From a virus, in the IMG/VR virus record IMGVR_UViG_3300000265_000003, positions 1-46,787 of that record: a stretch of 46,787 bases of DNA; one strand, given 5' to 3'. Shown piece after piece: positions 35,206 to 44,906 of this stretch (the first letter of the stretch is position 1; each line of letters begins with the position of its first letter). Under the pieces are notes generated by a model. It made no database searches, was not told the DNA's origin, and saw only the letters and a list, made by a program, of their open reading frames with translations. The position numbers were made by a program, and so were the translations under genes.

Positions 35206-38200
35206 CAATAGAGAAAGGAATAATCTCGTCGTTATTAGCGACAACATTAGGACCTCTAACTAGTGTACATCCGTCAAAAGTAGTGGATGTTTTTGAAGTG
35301 TACTGAATTACATTTCCACTTTGAGTAAATATATATCCCTCGTTAGCGAAATATTCAGTGCTTTGAACAGTAATAGGTCCACCAATAGTTCCAGAAGAAC
35401 TACTAATAGCAACAGGATGTTGTGTAGTAGGTATACCTATGTTGAATCTATCACCATTACCAAGAAGAGCAGAATTTGAACGGAAGTCAAAATCACGGAT
35501 AGATAACGTTGGGTAAATGCTAGCTACATCCTGTAATGTCAACCCAGAAGAAATACCCGAATCAATTAGAGCATTGTCTTGGAAAGATCCGAGAGTCAAC
35601 CCGACATTACCAAGACTATAATCTTCAAATCCAGGAGGTTGTCCCTGGTCTCTATTTTCTGCTGAGAATGTACCGCCATTACGTAGATTAACCTCATTAT
35701 ATGGATCAAGTAGTTGTACTACATTTCCATTTCTTTGATTGATGAATGTTTGTAGTACATACTCTTCAATAATATAGTCAATAATAGCAGATCTATAATC
35801 AATCTCTGTACCACCAGATAGTGAATCAAATAGACCACCTAGTACCAAAGAAACTGTGGTTGAAATTGTATCAATATCTTGAACAGAACCTACAATTTCA
35901 GTTGATCGGTGATGCATCACGAATGGATCAGCAATGCTGCTCAATTCTTGGACAGCAACTCTTGTTACATCGAGATTTGTGAATGTCACGATGCTAGAAG
36001 ATAAAGTATCAATACGAGTATGTGGATTTTCAACAATTTGTGTAGAAATTCCCGATATTGTATTGAGTACATCAAAGTGAACTTCATTCGTTACGATAGT
36101 TTTTTCATAAGAAGAAGTTACAACTTGTGATGTAGAAGCAGCGGTAGCAGATACACTACCAATAGAAACAGAAGTAATCTGTGCTGTAGTGTCTAGTTCA
36201 ATTTGCTGCTCTTGAGTCAGTTGAAGTTCTGTAACTTGAGCACCACCAGTTACAATTTGACCATTTACATCAACTATATCAGCAACACCAGCAGTGCTAA
36301 AGGAGATTCTAGAAGAACTAGAATGAACATTAGTAACAATATTATAAGAAGCTGGTGGAATAATTGTGATTTGCTGATGTACTACACCAACAATGTCAAC
36401 TACATCTTCTAGATCAACAATTTGCTTGATCTCATTAGTGTTTGGTACAACATCAATAAGTTCACTGATTGACTGAATTTGTGCTGTCTTCTCAAGTTCT
36501 GTAACAGGGGATTGAGCAACACTACCCTCACTGAGGATAACGTTGATACCACCAGATAGTAGAACAGTAAATTCTGGTTGAGATAGAATTAGTTCGCCTG
36601 GAGTATGAGCAGCAGGAGTGGATCCTTGGAATCCTCTAACGACATCCAAGAATCTGTCTTTCTCTTTTCTTCTGTAATAGATGTACTCACCAGCAATGAG
36701 AATTCTGCTTGGGGTGTCTGGGAATCCAGTAGTATTAGCAGCATAAACAATAGCAGATGTATCTGAGACAGGAGCATCGACAAATGTTCCAAGTCCACCA
36801 TATGATGGGAATGGTTTTGGAATAAATCCTTTGTTTGCCTTGATTTGGATAATCTTATTGATTTCCTCTGTCGTAAAAGTCTCCAGAGTAGCAACAGCTT
36901 CAAATCCAACAACACCACCAATAACTTGAGTGAGTAGAGGATCAATATTATATTGTATTGCTGGAAGTGTAACCGCAGGTGATTGTACTCTTGCTTCTGT
37001 TGGAAACTTCTCATCAGTCATCATGACTTGACGTTCTTCTCCTTTAAGAGTATGAACTATAGATGTAATCTGTCTATCAGAATTCAATTCTGGGTCGAAT
37101 CCACCCAGTGAAACAATAGAGTTGATCGCTTGTGGACTGAATGGACCACCCTCAATTCTAATCTCTGTCACAATGACTAGATTGCTCAAAGAATCAATCT
37201 CAGTTTCAATCCTGAGCTGAGTTAAACTATCAACTTTACGATTAAGTTCCTTAATTCTCTTATATCTTCTTGCTACAATAACTCTTGGTGGTTGAGTATA
37301 TCCACTACCAGGACTAGTTAGAATAACGTCTAGGATTTGTCCACCATAAGCAATAATTTCTGCTTTTGCTCCACCACCATTGCCATCTACAGGAATGAAA
37401 TGAACTTCAGGTGTAGTGAAGTATTCATAAGCAGTTGGTTGTAGTAGAATTCCTTCATCAAAGAATAGTGATAGATCTCGCTGGTTGAAATCTACATCAG
37501 AAACATTTAGAGTGGTGACAGCACCAAATTGGTTTACATTAGCAGTAACACTTAGACCTTCGCCTTCAGTATCTCCTTCATAATTAGATGCTTGTACCTT
37601 AGCATAGTGCTCATTCTGGATAATATCGCCATCAACAAAAGACTTAGTGTATACTTGATCAGGAGTTCTTATAATTTCCCGATACTCGTTTTCACCATCA
37701 ATAAGAATCTTGTCTCCAGGTAAAAGATTAGCAAACAATGAATTCTTGTTATTCCAAGCTTTATTTCCAAGTTCAACACCATACAACCAGGAAGGTACAT
37801 CTTTTTCAAGAACTCTAAGTCCTTCATCATCTACCTTGTATACAGCAGATACAGTGTATGTTCCTGAAATTACATAAGAACTATATCCAAATGCTTCTGG
37901 GCAAATGGAAATATTAGTATTCTCGTCAACACTGACATTAGTCGGAGATTTCAAGGTTAATATGACCTGATCGGCATTAACCTTATCTACATTATTAATT
38001 TTACCGAGGATAGTAGTACCTTGCTTGATATGTAAATCTTGACCAGCATATTCAGCTAACTCGGTGGCCACAGCAGCAGAAATTCCAACGCCAGATAGCG
38101 TTAGTAAAATAGAATTATTATAAGTATACGGTTCAAAATCATAGAAAGTAAGAGTTTTTGCTACATCTCTACCATACATTAAAATAATATTAACATCCTG

Positions 38201-41200
38201 TACCGTTCTATTACCAGCACTATTTTCGGAAAACTTAAGTGGTTTGGTGAAAGTAATGTTTGGACCTACAATAGTATATGACTCAGTATCTCTCTGTAAA
38301 ACACCATCGATGAATACTAGAGCATACTTGGGATCATCAATTTTTCGTACAGAATTAGTTACTTCATCTTGAATTAGGTATGGTCCACCAAATCTATATT
38401 CATACAAACTAGTATTGATATTGAAACGTTCGTAACTACCAATACTATAGATAAAACACTTTTCGTAGTTCTTTAAAATTTCTGGAAGTTCTTCAGCAGG
38501 TCCATAAAGATCTTCATTATCAATAGGCGGTTTTGTAAAACGAATGATGTCAGCTACAGTATCATCTTCATCTCTAATAATAGAATATGAATTACCAAAT
38601 GGTTCAGTCTCTGTATTTCTTGCTTTTTGAATGACTCCATTCAATCCAACGATTAGATTTTCATAAGGATCTGTTTTGACAATAGTTCCATCTTCCCAGG
38701 ATAGCGAAAATTCACTTTGAACTCCATCAAATTGATCAGCAATAGATTTGACTTTTTTAAAGTACCTATCATTGAAAGAAGATTTCTTAAATCTAATTGC
38801 TCTACCGTAGAACTTAACAGGGTCAACATCTTGACCTTCTACAACACGGGCACCAAGTGGTGGTTCAATAAATGTAACTGTATTACCACTAATAGTATAT
38901 GCTACACCTGGTTCTTGGAAAATACCATCTAATGTACAAATTAATTGCTCATTTTTAGTGAGTTGTAGTGCTAAACCATTTTTATTATCAATTAGAGTAA
39001 ATACAGTGTTGCCAACTAGGTTGCCAGTAGTCTCGTCAAATTTACCGTCGAAAGCAGGAGAAAGTCTTACGTTATAAGTTACAGTTTCAGTAGCATCAAA
39101 AGTGTCAATAGAAATCGATCCACGACCTTCCTCTACATTGAGTTGTTCTAGTTTTTGTTGAATAACAGTAACAACTCTAGATGATGATATAGAAGTAATT
39201 TGTACAGGTGGTAACTCAATTGTACTGATATAGTTAATAGATGGTTGAGAAACAGGCATCGGTGATGCGCCAGCACTCTCAACTACCATTTCACCAAACA
39301 GTTGGAAACCAGCAGGGTGAGTAGTTCTCTTAATCAGATTACGCCATTCATTAATAGAAGTTTTTGATCTAACTACGTAAGAATAGTCTTGGTAGAAATA
39401 AGAGTCTTGTAGACGTTGATTAGCGTTACTTAGTTTACCTCTATCAGAAGAGAAGAATCCAAAATTGTCTACATATGATCTTATATCTGGTTCAAAATCT
39501 GTACAATACTGGGTATAGAGTGTGGCAGTTCTATTACCAATGGCAGATACAATGGGTGACCCACTATCAAAAACTCCAGTGATACCAACGACTTTCAGTA
39601 GGTTACTTCCTTCTCGGTAACCATTATTAGCAACAACAGCAGTAGCACCAGTAGAGTTTTGACTAATCCTCTCTCCTGAGAAGAATGTATCGCTAATATT
39701 TCTAAGTACAAATGTACTTGGAGATTTATAAGATCCTAACTGAGATTTATCGCTATTGAATCCACGACCAGGATTGTTAATTTTAATATTTTGAGGAATA
39801 CCAATATTTGTAGACTCCAGATAGATCTTTACGTCAGATTCAATAATTTTTGCTGTGGGTTTGTATGTAAATCCACTACCTTCTTTTAATACAGTAACTT
39901 GAGTAAGTTTTCCATTAAACTGTTCACACTCATACTGATATCTATCTCCATCAGTATCTATTAAGATAATAGTAGGTTTTACATAGTTATTACCCTGATC
40001 AATAATAGAAAATCCAGTAACTACTTGTCTGATAGGATCCCAAATAGGATCTACAGCAGCTTCATTTACTTCGGAAGGAACTACACCTGTAACAATGGGA
40101 ATACTGTTATATCCTTGACCAGTGTTAACAACATTAACAGAATGGATACCACCAACAGCAAGTCTAGAGCTAGTAATATATGAAATCGTACCACTACCAT
40201 CGTATGCTGGAGTTTCATTGAGTTGATATACAAACTTTTTATCAGTATTGTAAATAACTTCTTTCAATCCTACTAAAGGATCGTCTATAATTCTCAAATA
40301 TGAACCACCAGTATCAACATCTGGTGATACTTTAATAAAGTAAAAATAATTTTGGAAATTGATTGCTCTTCTTTCTTGGTAGCTATTTGTGTAAATAGCA
40401 GGACCAAATCCTAACTTAATACAAACAAAAGCACCAGCATTACCAGGAGCAATACCACTAGTCTCTTTTTCTTCGGTAAAAATATTATAATTGGCACTAG
40501 AAGAGAAATCCAGGAATGTATCCGCCATAGAGAAGTGGCTGACATCAAACTTGTACTTGTAATACTTTTGGATATCCAGAACTGGATTAATATTAAAGTT
40601 TGTGTTATCTGTGGAAAACTCTAGTTTGAATGCCTCTTCATCTACGGTCTTGAATAAAACTAGTTTTTGTGGAATACTACTATCAAAGAACGAAGAACTG
40701 TTAGATAGAACTTGAGGTTGAGTGGAATTATAATCATACGATACATCAACAACATGTGTAGTTGAATCGTATTCAATCAAAAACGGTTTTGCTATGTCAG
40801 CACCAAAAGGTCTGAATCCATCATCAAATCTATAAAAAGCATCTTTTAGTGTTACACCAGCATTATTATAGTGGTTAGTTGGTGTTGTGTTCTGTCTACC
40901 CCTTTCAACAGTAACTTCCTTAGTAACTGTGTCAACAGCAGTAACTTTTAGAATTTCTGGACCAATTTCTAAGAAATCTTCTTGGGATATATTATTAACA
41001 TTAGATAATTTAAGTACGGTATTATTATAAGCAAAACCTACATGATCAACTTCTAATACTAGTCTCTGTGGAGACTCTTCGGTAACACTTCTACCTAAAT
41101 CAGCATCAGCAACAGTTAGAATGTCGCCTTTCTTATACCCCTTACCTTTAGTCGTAATTAATATTGATGCTACACCACCAGAACCTAAACCTTGAGGATT

Positions 41201-44200
41201 TGATACATCAATAGTTGCTAAAGCATTACCAGAATTTCCAGGTAGTCCGATATTAGTTCTTGCTTGAGAAGAGTCACGGAAAATTAGCTCAACATCGTAA
41301 TATGTAGAAGCAGCATATCCAAAACCACTGTTAAGAACGTCAGCACTACCAATACCTTCATCTATGATAGTTGAACTATGTGATGGTTCTAGAGCAGTAG
41401 CAGTTTGATATAAACGCTTTCGTACAAAGTAAGTTGTCTGTGTAGAAGCATCATCAGGAAGAATATCTAATGTTACCTTATCACCTTTACCTAAATTATG
41501 ATTTTCTGCTGTAGTAGCAATAGCAATATTTTCATTAATGACAAATGGTTGTAAGTCTGTACTTAGTGACAAAACTGATACAATCTCGACACGGTTACTA
41601 TCACTAAGATTGGAACTTCTTAGATAGTAATCGGAAGTTACGAAGAAATTATTACTACCAGAAACTCTAATTTTTACTGAGTTCTGTCTACTGGTAGTTT
41701 CTAGGATAGTTCCTGTTGCTTGATCTTCGTTATCATCATTAGTCAACCTCATCGTTGAACCAGCAGTGAAGTTGGCATCAGAATCCAAAACTAAAGTTAC
41801 AACTAGAGTTTCTGAGTCAATCGTGTTATTTAAATTAAAACTGCCAGTTACATTTCTAAGAACCAACTCATTATCGTTAAATACGTCACCAATCAAAAGT
41901 CCAGTAGCAAAAACTGTGCCATCAGCACCAGTTTGATTAATTTCATCTCCTTCAAACAAATAAGCGTTCTCTTGAATCTTAATTTGAGAAGCTTTGGTTT
42001 GAGTTGATTCAATGGAGGTTACATCTTGACCAGTAACTTGCTGTACAACAACAACACCATCTTTGCCGCCAGTTGCTTTATTATCAATATAAACATTGTT
42101 GCCTGGAGAAAAATTATCAGTAGAACTCTCTACATATCCAGATGAAATATTGCCAGACTTAACATCCAATAACGATCCAGAGAATCCAGACCCATTTCTT
42201 TCAGACAAAGATGTTCTGTATGTTTTAAGACCTACTGGAATATCGTCTTGTGAAATGTTCGAGTTATAATTAGAGTCTACTGGTAAAGAATAGAAGTTAG
42301 TACCAAGAATATATGGAAACTGGGGAACTTCGGCAGCATCAACAGTAATAAAATAAGCATATGTGCCATTAGGATACTCTGGAGTTATACAGAATCTACC
42401 ATTGTTCTGATCTAGTTCTGTCTTACCAGAATTTACACTAGGAACCCAACGATAGTCATCAATAAATGATCCAAGTGGATACTTACCAGTATCAGGACCA
42501 TTAAGTCTAGATCCATTAATAACATAACCCGAAATGAGTTTCGATATACCAAGTGATGGATTATAGGGATCAGTGTAACCTAGAGGACCGTAAATTGGAT
42601 TGCCATCATAGGCATATCCAATAATAGGTGAGTGGAGACTTTCATTTTGTACATTACTATTATAATCATTGACAGTAAGATATGCTTTCTTTCTAGCTTC
42701 AACTGGGTTAGCAATATAAGCGTATCCATAATCTCTTAGTGGATTGTAATTAGCAAGAACTGTACCATTGCTACTATCAAGATTGTCTTTAATCTGATTA
42801 TACCTGTTAAACACCCATCGCTTAATTTTGGCGTTGGCAGTAGCATTTTTACCAACAGCTTCTACAGAAACATCAGTATATCCTCTGGTATAGAACCTAC
42901 CAACAGAAATTTTCTTAACTTCGCTAATACTGCCGTCAGAATTAAGAACAGTCTCGAACTCAGCAAAGTTTCCTTTACCGAGGGTATCGACAATACGAAT
43001 GGTTGGAGGAGAAGAGTAATATCTACCAGCATTAACAATATTCATGCTAGTGATAGCACCAGCCGTAATAACAGGTTCTAGAACAGCATTTTCACCAGAT
43101 GTGATTCTAATAATAGGATCTTCACTAAAAGTTTCGGTAGTAAGGATCTCAATATCACCTACAATACTACCATTAAGTGTACACCTTGCCTTGTTAGTCA
43201 TTTCATTGACAAGAACAAAGGGGGCATTAACATACGAAAAACCTCTAGAGGTTATTTCGGTTGATTCGATAGCACCTTTCTTAACAAACTCATCTGATTT
43301 GTAACTAAGAGCAGGTACACCATTAATAAAAATACCAACATCTCTATTAGAGGTTTTGTAAACCTCTGTAGTAGTGATGGGGTTCTTACGAATTAGTTTT
43401 AAATGTTTTTGATCTAGTAAATTTACTCCATAAGCAGTATCTACCAAAATATTGGCAGAAGGATATGAAGATGAGCAAATATAAAAATACTGATCATCTT
43501 CAAACACTGCTCCTACATCGGCAACAAAAGGTTTCTGTACTCCTTTGATTTGATTAAAGTCATTAGCGGGATCTTCATTGATACTCCACCTAATTTTGTT
43601 ATAAACGGTATCATAGACAATAGGATTGTTAGTTTCAAATCCAGCATCACCAACTTGTACCAAATCACCACTAGATGAGTATGGAGCTGTATATGAAGGT
43701 AAGATATTATAAAGAATACCTAGTGTTGTAAATTTTACACCATTATTATTGATCGTAGAATAACGATATACGGATTTGCCAGCATTATGGTTTCTAATAG
43801 GACCAATACGTTGATCAATGATAAATTGATTGACAGTTTTATCCTTATATGTAATAACTTCATCGCCAACTATAATTTTACCCGTCTGAGGGAAACCCAT
43901 AGTAGACTTTACTGTAATGGTATCGTCTGGACCAGAAGCAGCAGGTAGAAGCACAGTCGTGCTAGTCCTTCCCGACACTTGGAACTGACCATTTACTGTA
44001 GATGGTTCTAGGATGACCTCATACAGGTCCTCTTGTCCATCACTACCAATAGAAATGATGTTATCAACAACTGCTTGAGCAAAATCGATTCCTCTGTCGT
44101 AACCATCGATCTCTTGGGTTACACGCTGACCAATTAGACTAAAAATGTCTCCACTATTAACTTTTACTTTAAGAGAATAGTTTTTAGTCCAATCAGAAAC

Positions 44201-44899
44201 CGATGACTTTAATGTAAAGTTTTTTGGATTGATGACTTCAGGTACATCCTGAGGATCATCAGTAATAATAGCATTAAACAGAAACTTGATTGACTTATCA
44301 GTACCCTTCGCCTTGTAGAACGAAGTAATGTTCTTAATTAGTGATCTCTTGTCAACATCCTCTTTGAGATATGCCTCTGGAAACTCTGCCAGGTAGGTCT
44401 TCTCAAACTCTTTAACTAGAGCATACAAAAATAGATTACTGATATTTCGTACAACATCTCCCTGATAATGAGGGGCAGATGAAGTTGTAACAAATGTTGA
44501 TTTGGTATATAAATCTCCTAGAGTAGTATTACCACTCACACCTCTAGAGACTTCTGAGAATACATTACCGTTTCTAGTCTGGTAAAATAGAATCTCATCA
44601 CCAATTTGGACATAACCATCCCTCTCAGGGAAAGAATCTCCATTCGACACTTCAAACGATGTAATATCAGCAGTAATCGAAGATACTAGTGTAGATTGCT
44701 GCTGAAGAAGATTTTTTTCATAAAAATTGATATCCCTATAATCACTAAAGTTAGAAATGATATCAAGTGGTTGGCCAGCAGATTCCTGCTGCTCGTAGTA
44801 TTTTTCTACGAACTTAGAGAAATTTTCGTACTCGTACTGGATAAACCCTGGGAGTTGTGACTCAATCAGGGACGATAATCTTCTCTTCTTGGCAGCCAT
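35201..44899 (-). CDS. Giant gp7-position baseplate protein with a YHYH-like domain, 3,232 residues
   Basis: The N-terminal 220 residues (LIESQLPGFIQYEYENFSKF, YLKEDVDKRSLIKNITSFYK, TDKSIKFLFNAII) are typical of the protein between gp6 and gp8 in T4-like cyanophages; T4 gp7 has 1,032. Residues about 755-865 form a YHYH-like domain: GYAYDGNPIYGPLGYTD, LDQNNGRFCITPEYPNGTYA, FPYILG. At least eight GSGY-type modules occur (near 556, 623, 1193, 1250, 1596, 1633, 1673 and 2530). Five IGDE...RG modules lie near 86, 326, 1296, 2716 and 3176, and three NGVxQ modules near 1990, 2083 and 2196. It starts seven bases after gp6. A baseplate wedge role rests on synteny. Confidence 0.82.
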   Translation of the reverse strand: MAAKKRRLSSLIESQLPGFIQYEYENFSKFVEKYYEQQESAGQPLDIISNFSDYRDINFYEKNLLQQQSTLVSSITADITSFEVSNGDSFPERDGYVQIGDEILFYQTRNGNVFSEVSRGVSGNTTLGDLYTKSTFVTTSSAPHYQGDVVRNISNLFLYALVKEFEKTYLAEFPEAYLKEDVDKRSLIKNITSFYKAKGTDKSIKFLFNAIITDDPQDVPEVINPKNFTLKSSVSDWTKNYSLKVKVNSGDIFSLIGQRVTQEIDGYDRGIDFAQAVVDNIISIGSDGQEDLYEVILEPSTVNGQFQVSGRTSTTVLLPAASGPDDTITVKSTMGFPQTGKIIVGDEVITYKDKTVNQFIIDQRIGPIRNHNAGKSVYRYSTINNNGVKFTTLGILYNILPSYTAPYSSSGDLVQVGDAGFETNNPIVYDTVYNKIRWSINEDPANDFNQIKGVQKPFVADVGAVFEDDQYFYICSSSYPSANILVDTAYGVNLLDQKHLKLIRKNPITTTEVYKTSNRDVGIFINGVPALSYKSDEFVKKGAIESTEITSRGFSYVNAPFVLVNEMTNKARCTLNGSIVGDIEILTTETFSEDPIIRITSGENAVLEPVITAGAITSMNIVNAGRYYSSPPTIRIVDTLGKGNFAEFETVLNSDGSISEVKKISVGRFYTRGYTDVSVEAVGKNATANAKIKRWVFNRYNQIKDNLDSSNGTVLANYNPLRDYGYAYIANPVEARKKAYLTVNDYNSNVQNESLHSPIIGYAYDGNPIYGPLGYTDPYNPSLGISKLISGYVINGSRLNGPDTGKYPLGSFIDDYRWVPSVNSGKTELDQNNGRFCITPEYPNGTYAYFITVDAAEVPQFPYILGTNFYSLPVDSNYNSNISQDDIPVGLKTYRTSLSERNGSGFSGSLLDVKSGNISSGYVESSTDNFSPGNNVYIDNKATGGKDGVVVVQQVTGQDVTSIESTQTKASQIKIQENAYLFEGDEINQTGADGTVFATGLLIGDVFNDNELVLRNVTGSFNLNNTIDSETLVVTLVLDSDANFTAGSTMRLTNDDNEDQATGTILETTSRQNSVKIRVSGSNNFFVTSDYYLRSSNLSDSNRVEIVSVLSLSTDLQPFVINENIAIATTAENHNLGKGDKVTLDILPDDASTQTTYFVRKRLYQTATALEPSHSSTIIDEGIGSADVLNSGFGYAASTYYDVELIFRDSSQARTNIGLPGNSGNALATIDVSNPQGLGSGGVASILITTKGKGYKKGDILTVADADLGRSVTEESPQRLVLEVDHVGFAYNNTVLKLSNVNNISQEDFLEIGPEILKVTAVDTVTKEVTVERGRQNTTPTNHYNNAGVTLKDAFYRFDDGFRPFGADIAKPFLIEYDSTTHVVDVSYDYNSTQPQVLSNSSSFFDSSIPQKLVLFKTVDEEAFKLEFSTDNTNFNINPVLDIQKYYKYKFDVSHFSMADTFLDFSSSANYNIFTEEKETSGIAPGNAGAFVCIKLGFGPAIYTNSYQERRAINFQNYFYFIKVSPDVDTGGSYLRIIDDPLVGLKEVIYNTDKKFVYQLNETPAYDGSGTISYITSSRLAVGGIHSVNVVNTGQGYNSIPIVTGVVPSEVNEAAVDPIWDPIRQVVTGFSIIDQGNNYVKPTIILIDTDGDRYQYECEQFNGKLTQVTVLKEGSGFTYKPTAKIIESDVKIYLESTNIGIPQNIKINNPGRGFNSDKSQLGSYKSPSTFVLRNISDTFFSGERISQNSTGATAVVANNGYREGSNLLKVVGITGVFDSGSPIVSAIGNRTATLYTQYCTDFEPDIRSYVDNFGFFSSDRGKLSNANQRLQDSYFYQDYSYVVRSKTSINEWRNLIKRTTHPAGFQLFGEMVVESAGASPMPVSQPSINYISTIELPPVQITSISSSRVVTVIQQKLEQLNVEEGRGSISIDTFDATETVTYNVRLSPAFDGKFDETTGNLVGNTVFTLIDNKNGLALQLTKNEQLICTLDGIFQEPGVAYTISGNTVTFIEPPLGARVVEGQDVDPVKFYGRAIRFKKSSFNDRYFKKVKSIADQFDGVQSEFSLSWEDGTIVKTDPYENLIVGLNGVIQKARNTETEPFGNSYSIIRDEDDTVADIIRFTKPPIDNEDLYGPAEELPEILKNYEKCFIYSIGSYERFNINTSLYEYRFGGPYLIQDEVTNSVRKIDDPKYALVFIDGVLQRDTESYTIVGPNITFTKPLKFSENSAGNRTVQDVNIILMYGRDVAKTLTFYDFEPYTYNNSILLTLSGVGISAAVATELAEYAGQDLHIKQGTTILGKINNVDKVNADQVILTLKSPTNVSVDENTNISICPEAFGYSSYVISGTYTVSAVYKVDDEGLRVLEKDVPSWLYGVELGNKAWNNKNSLFANLLPGDKILIDGENEYREIIRTPDQVYTKSFVDGDIIQNEHYAKVQASNYEGDTEGEGLSVTANVNQFGAVTTLNVSDVDFNQRDLSLFFDEGILLQPTAYEYFTTPEVHFIPVDGNGGGAKAEIIAYGGQILDVILTSPGSGYTQPPRVIVARRYKRIKELNRKVDSLTQLRIETEIDSLSNLVIVTEIRIEGGPFSPQAINSIVSLGGFDPELNSDRQITSIVHTLKGEERQVMMTDEKFPTEARVQSPAVTLPAIQYNIDPLLTQVIGGVVGFEAVATLETFTTEEINKIIQIKANKGFIPKPFPSYGGLGTFVDAPVSDTSAIVYAANTTGFPDTPSRILIAGEYIYYRRKEKDRFLDVVRGFQGSTPAAHTPGELILSQPEFTVLLSGGINVILSEGSVAQSPVTELEKTAQIQSISELIDVVPNTNEIKQIVDLEDVVDIVGVVHQQITIIPPASYNIVTNVHSSSSRISFSTAGVADIVDVNGQIVTGGAQVTELQLTQEQQIELDTTAQITSVSIGSVSATAASTSQVVTSSYEKTIVTNEVHFDVLNTISGISTQIVENPHTRIDTLSSSIVTFTNLDVTRVAVQELSSIADPFVMHHRSTEIVGSVQDIDTISTTVSLVLGGLFDSLSGGTEIDYRSAIIDYIIEEYVLQTFINQRNGNVVQLLDPYNEVNLRNGGTFSAENRDQGQPPGFEDYSLGNVGLTLGSFQDNALIDSGISSGLTLQDVASIYPTLSIRDFDFRSNSALLGNGDRFNIGIPTTQHPVAISSSSGTIGGPITVQSTEYFANEGYIFTQSGNVIQYTSKTSTTFDGCTLVRGPNVVANNDEIIPFSIV

Positions 44900-44906
44900 C
44901 TAATTA

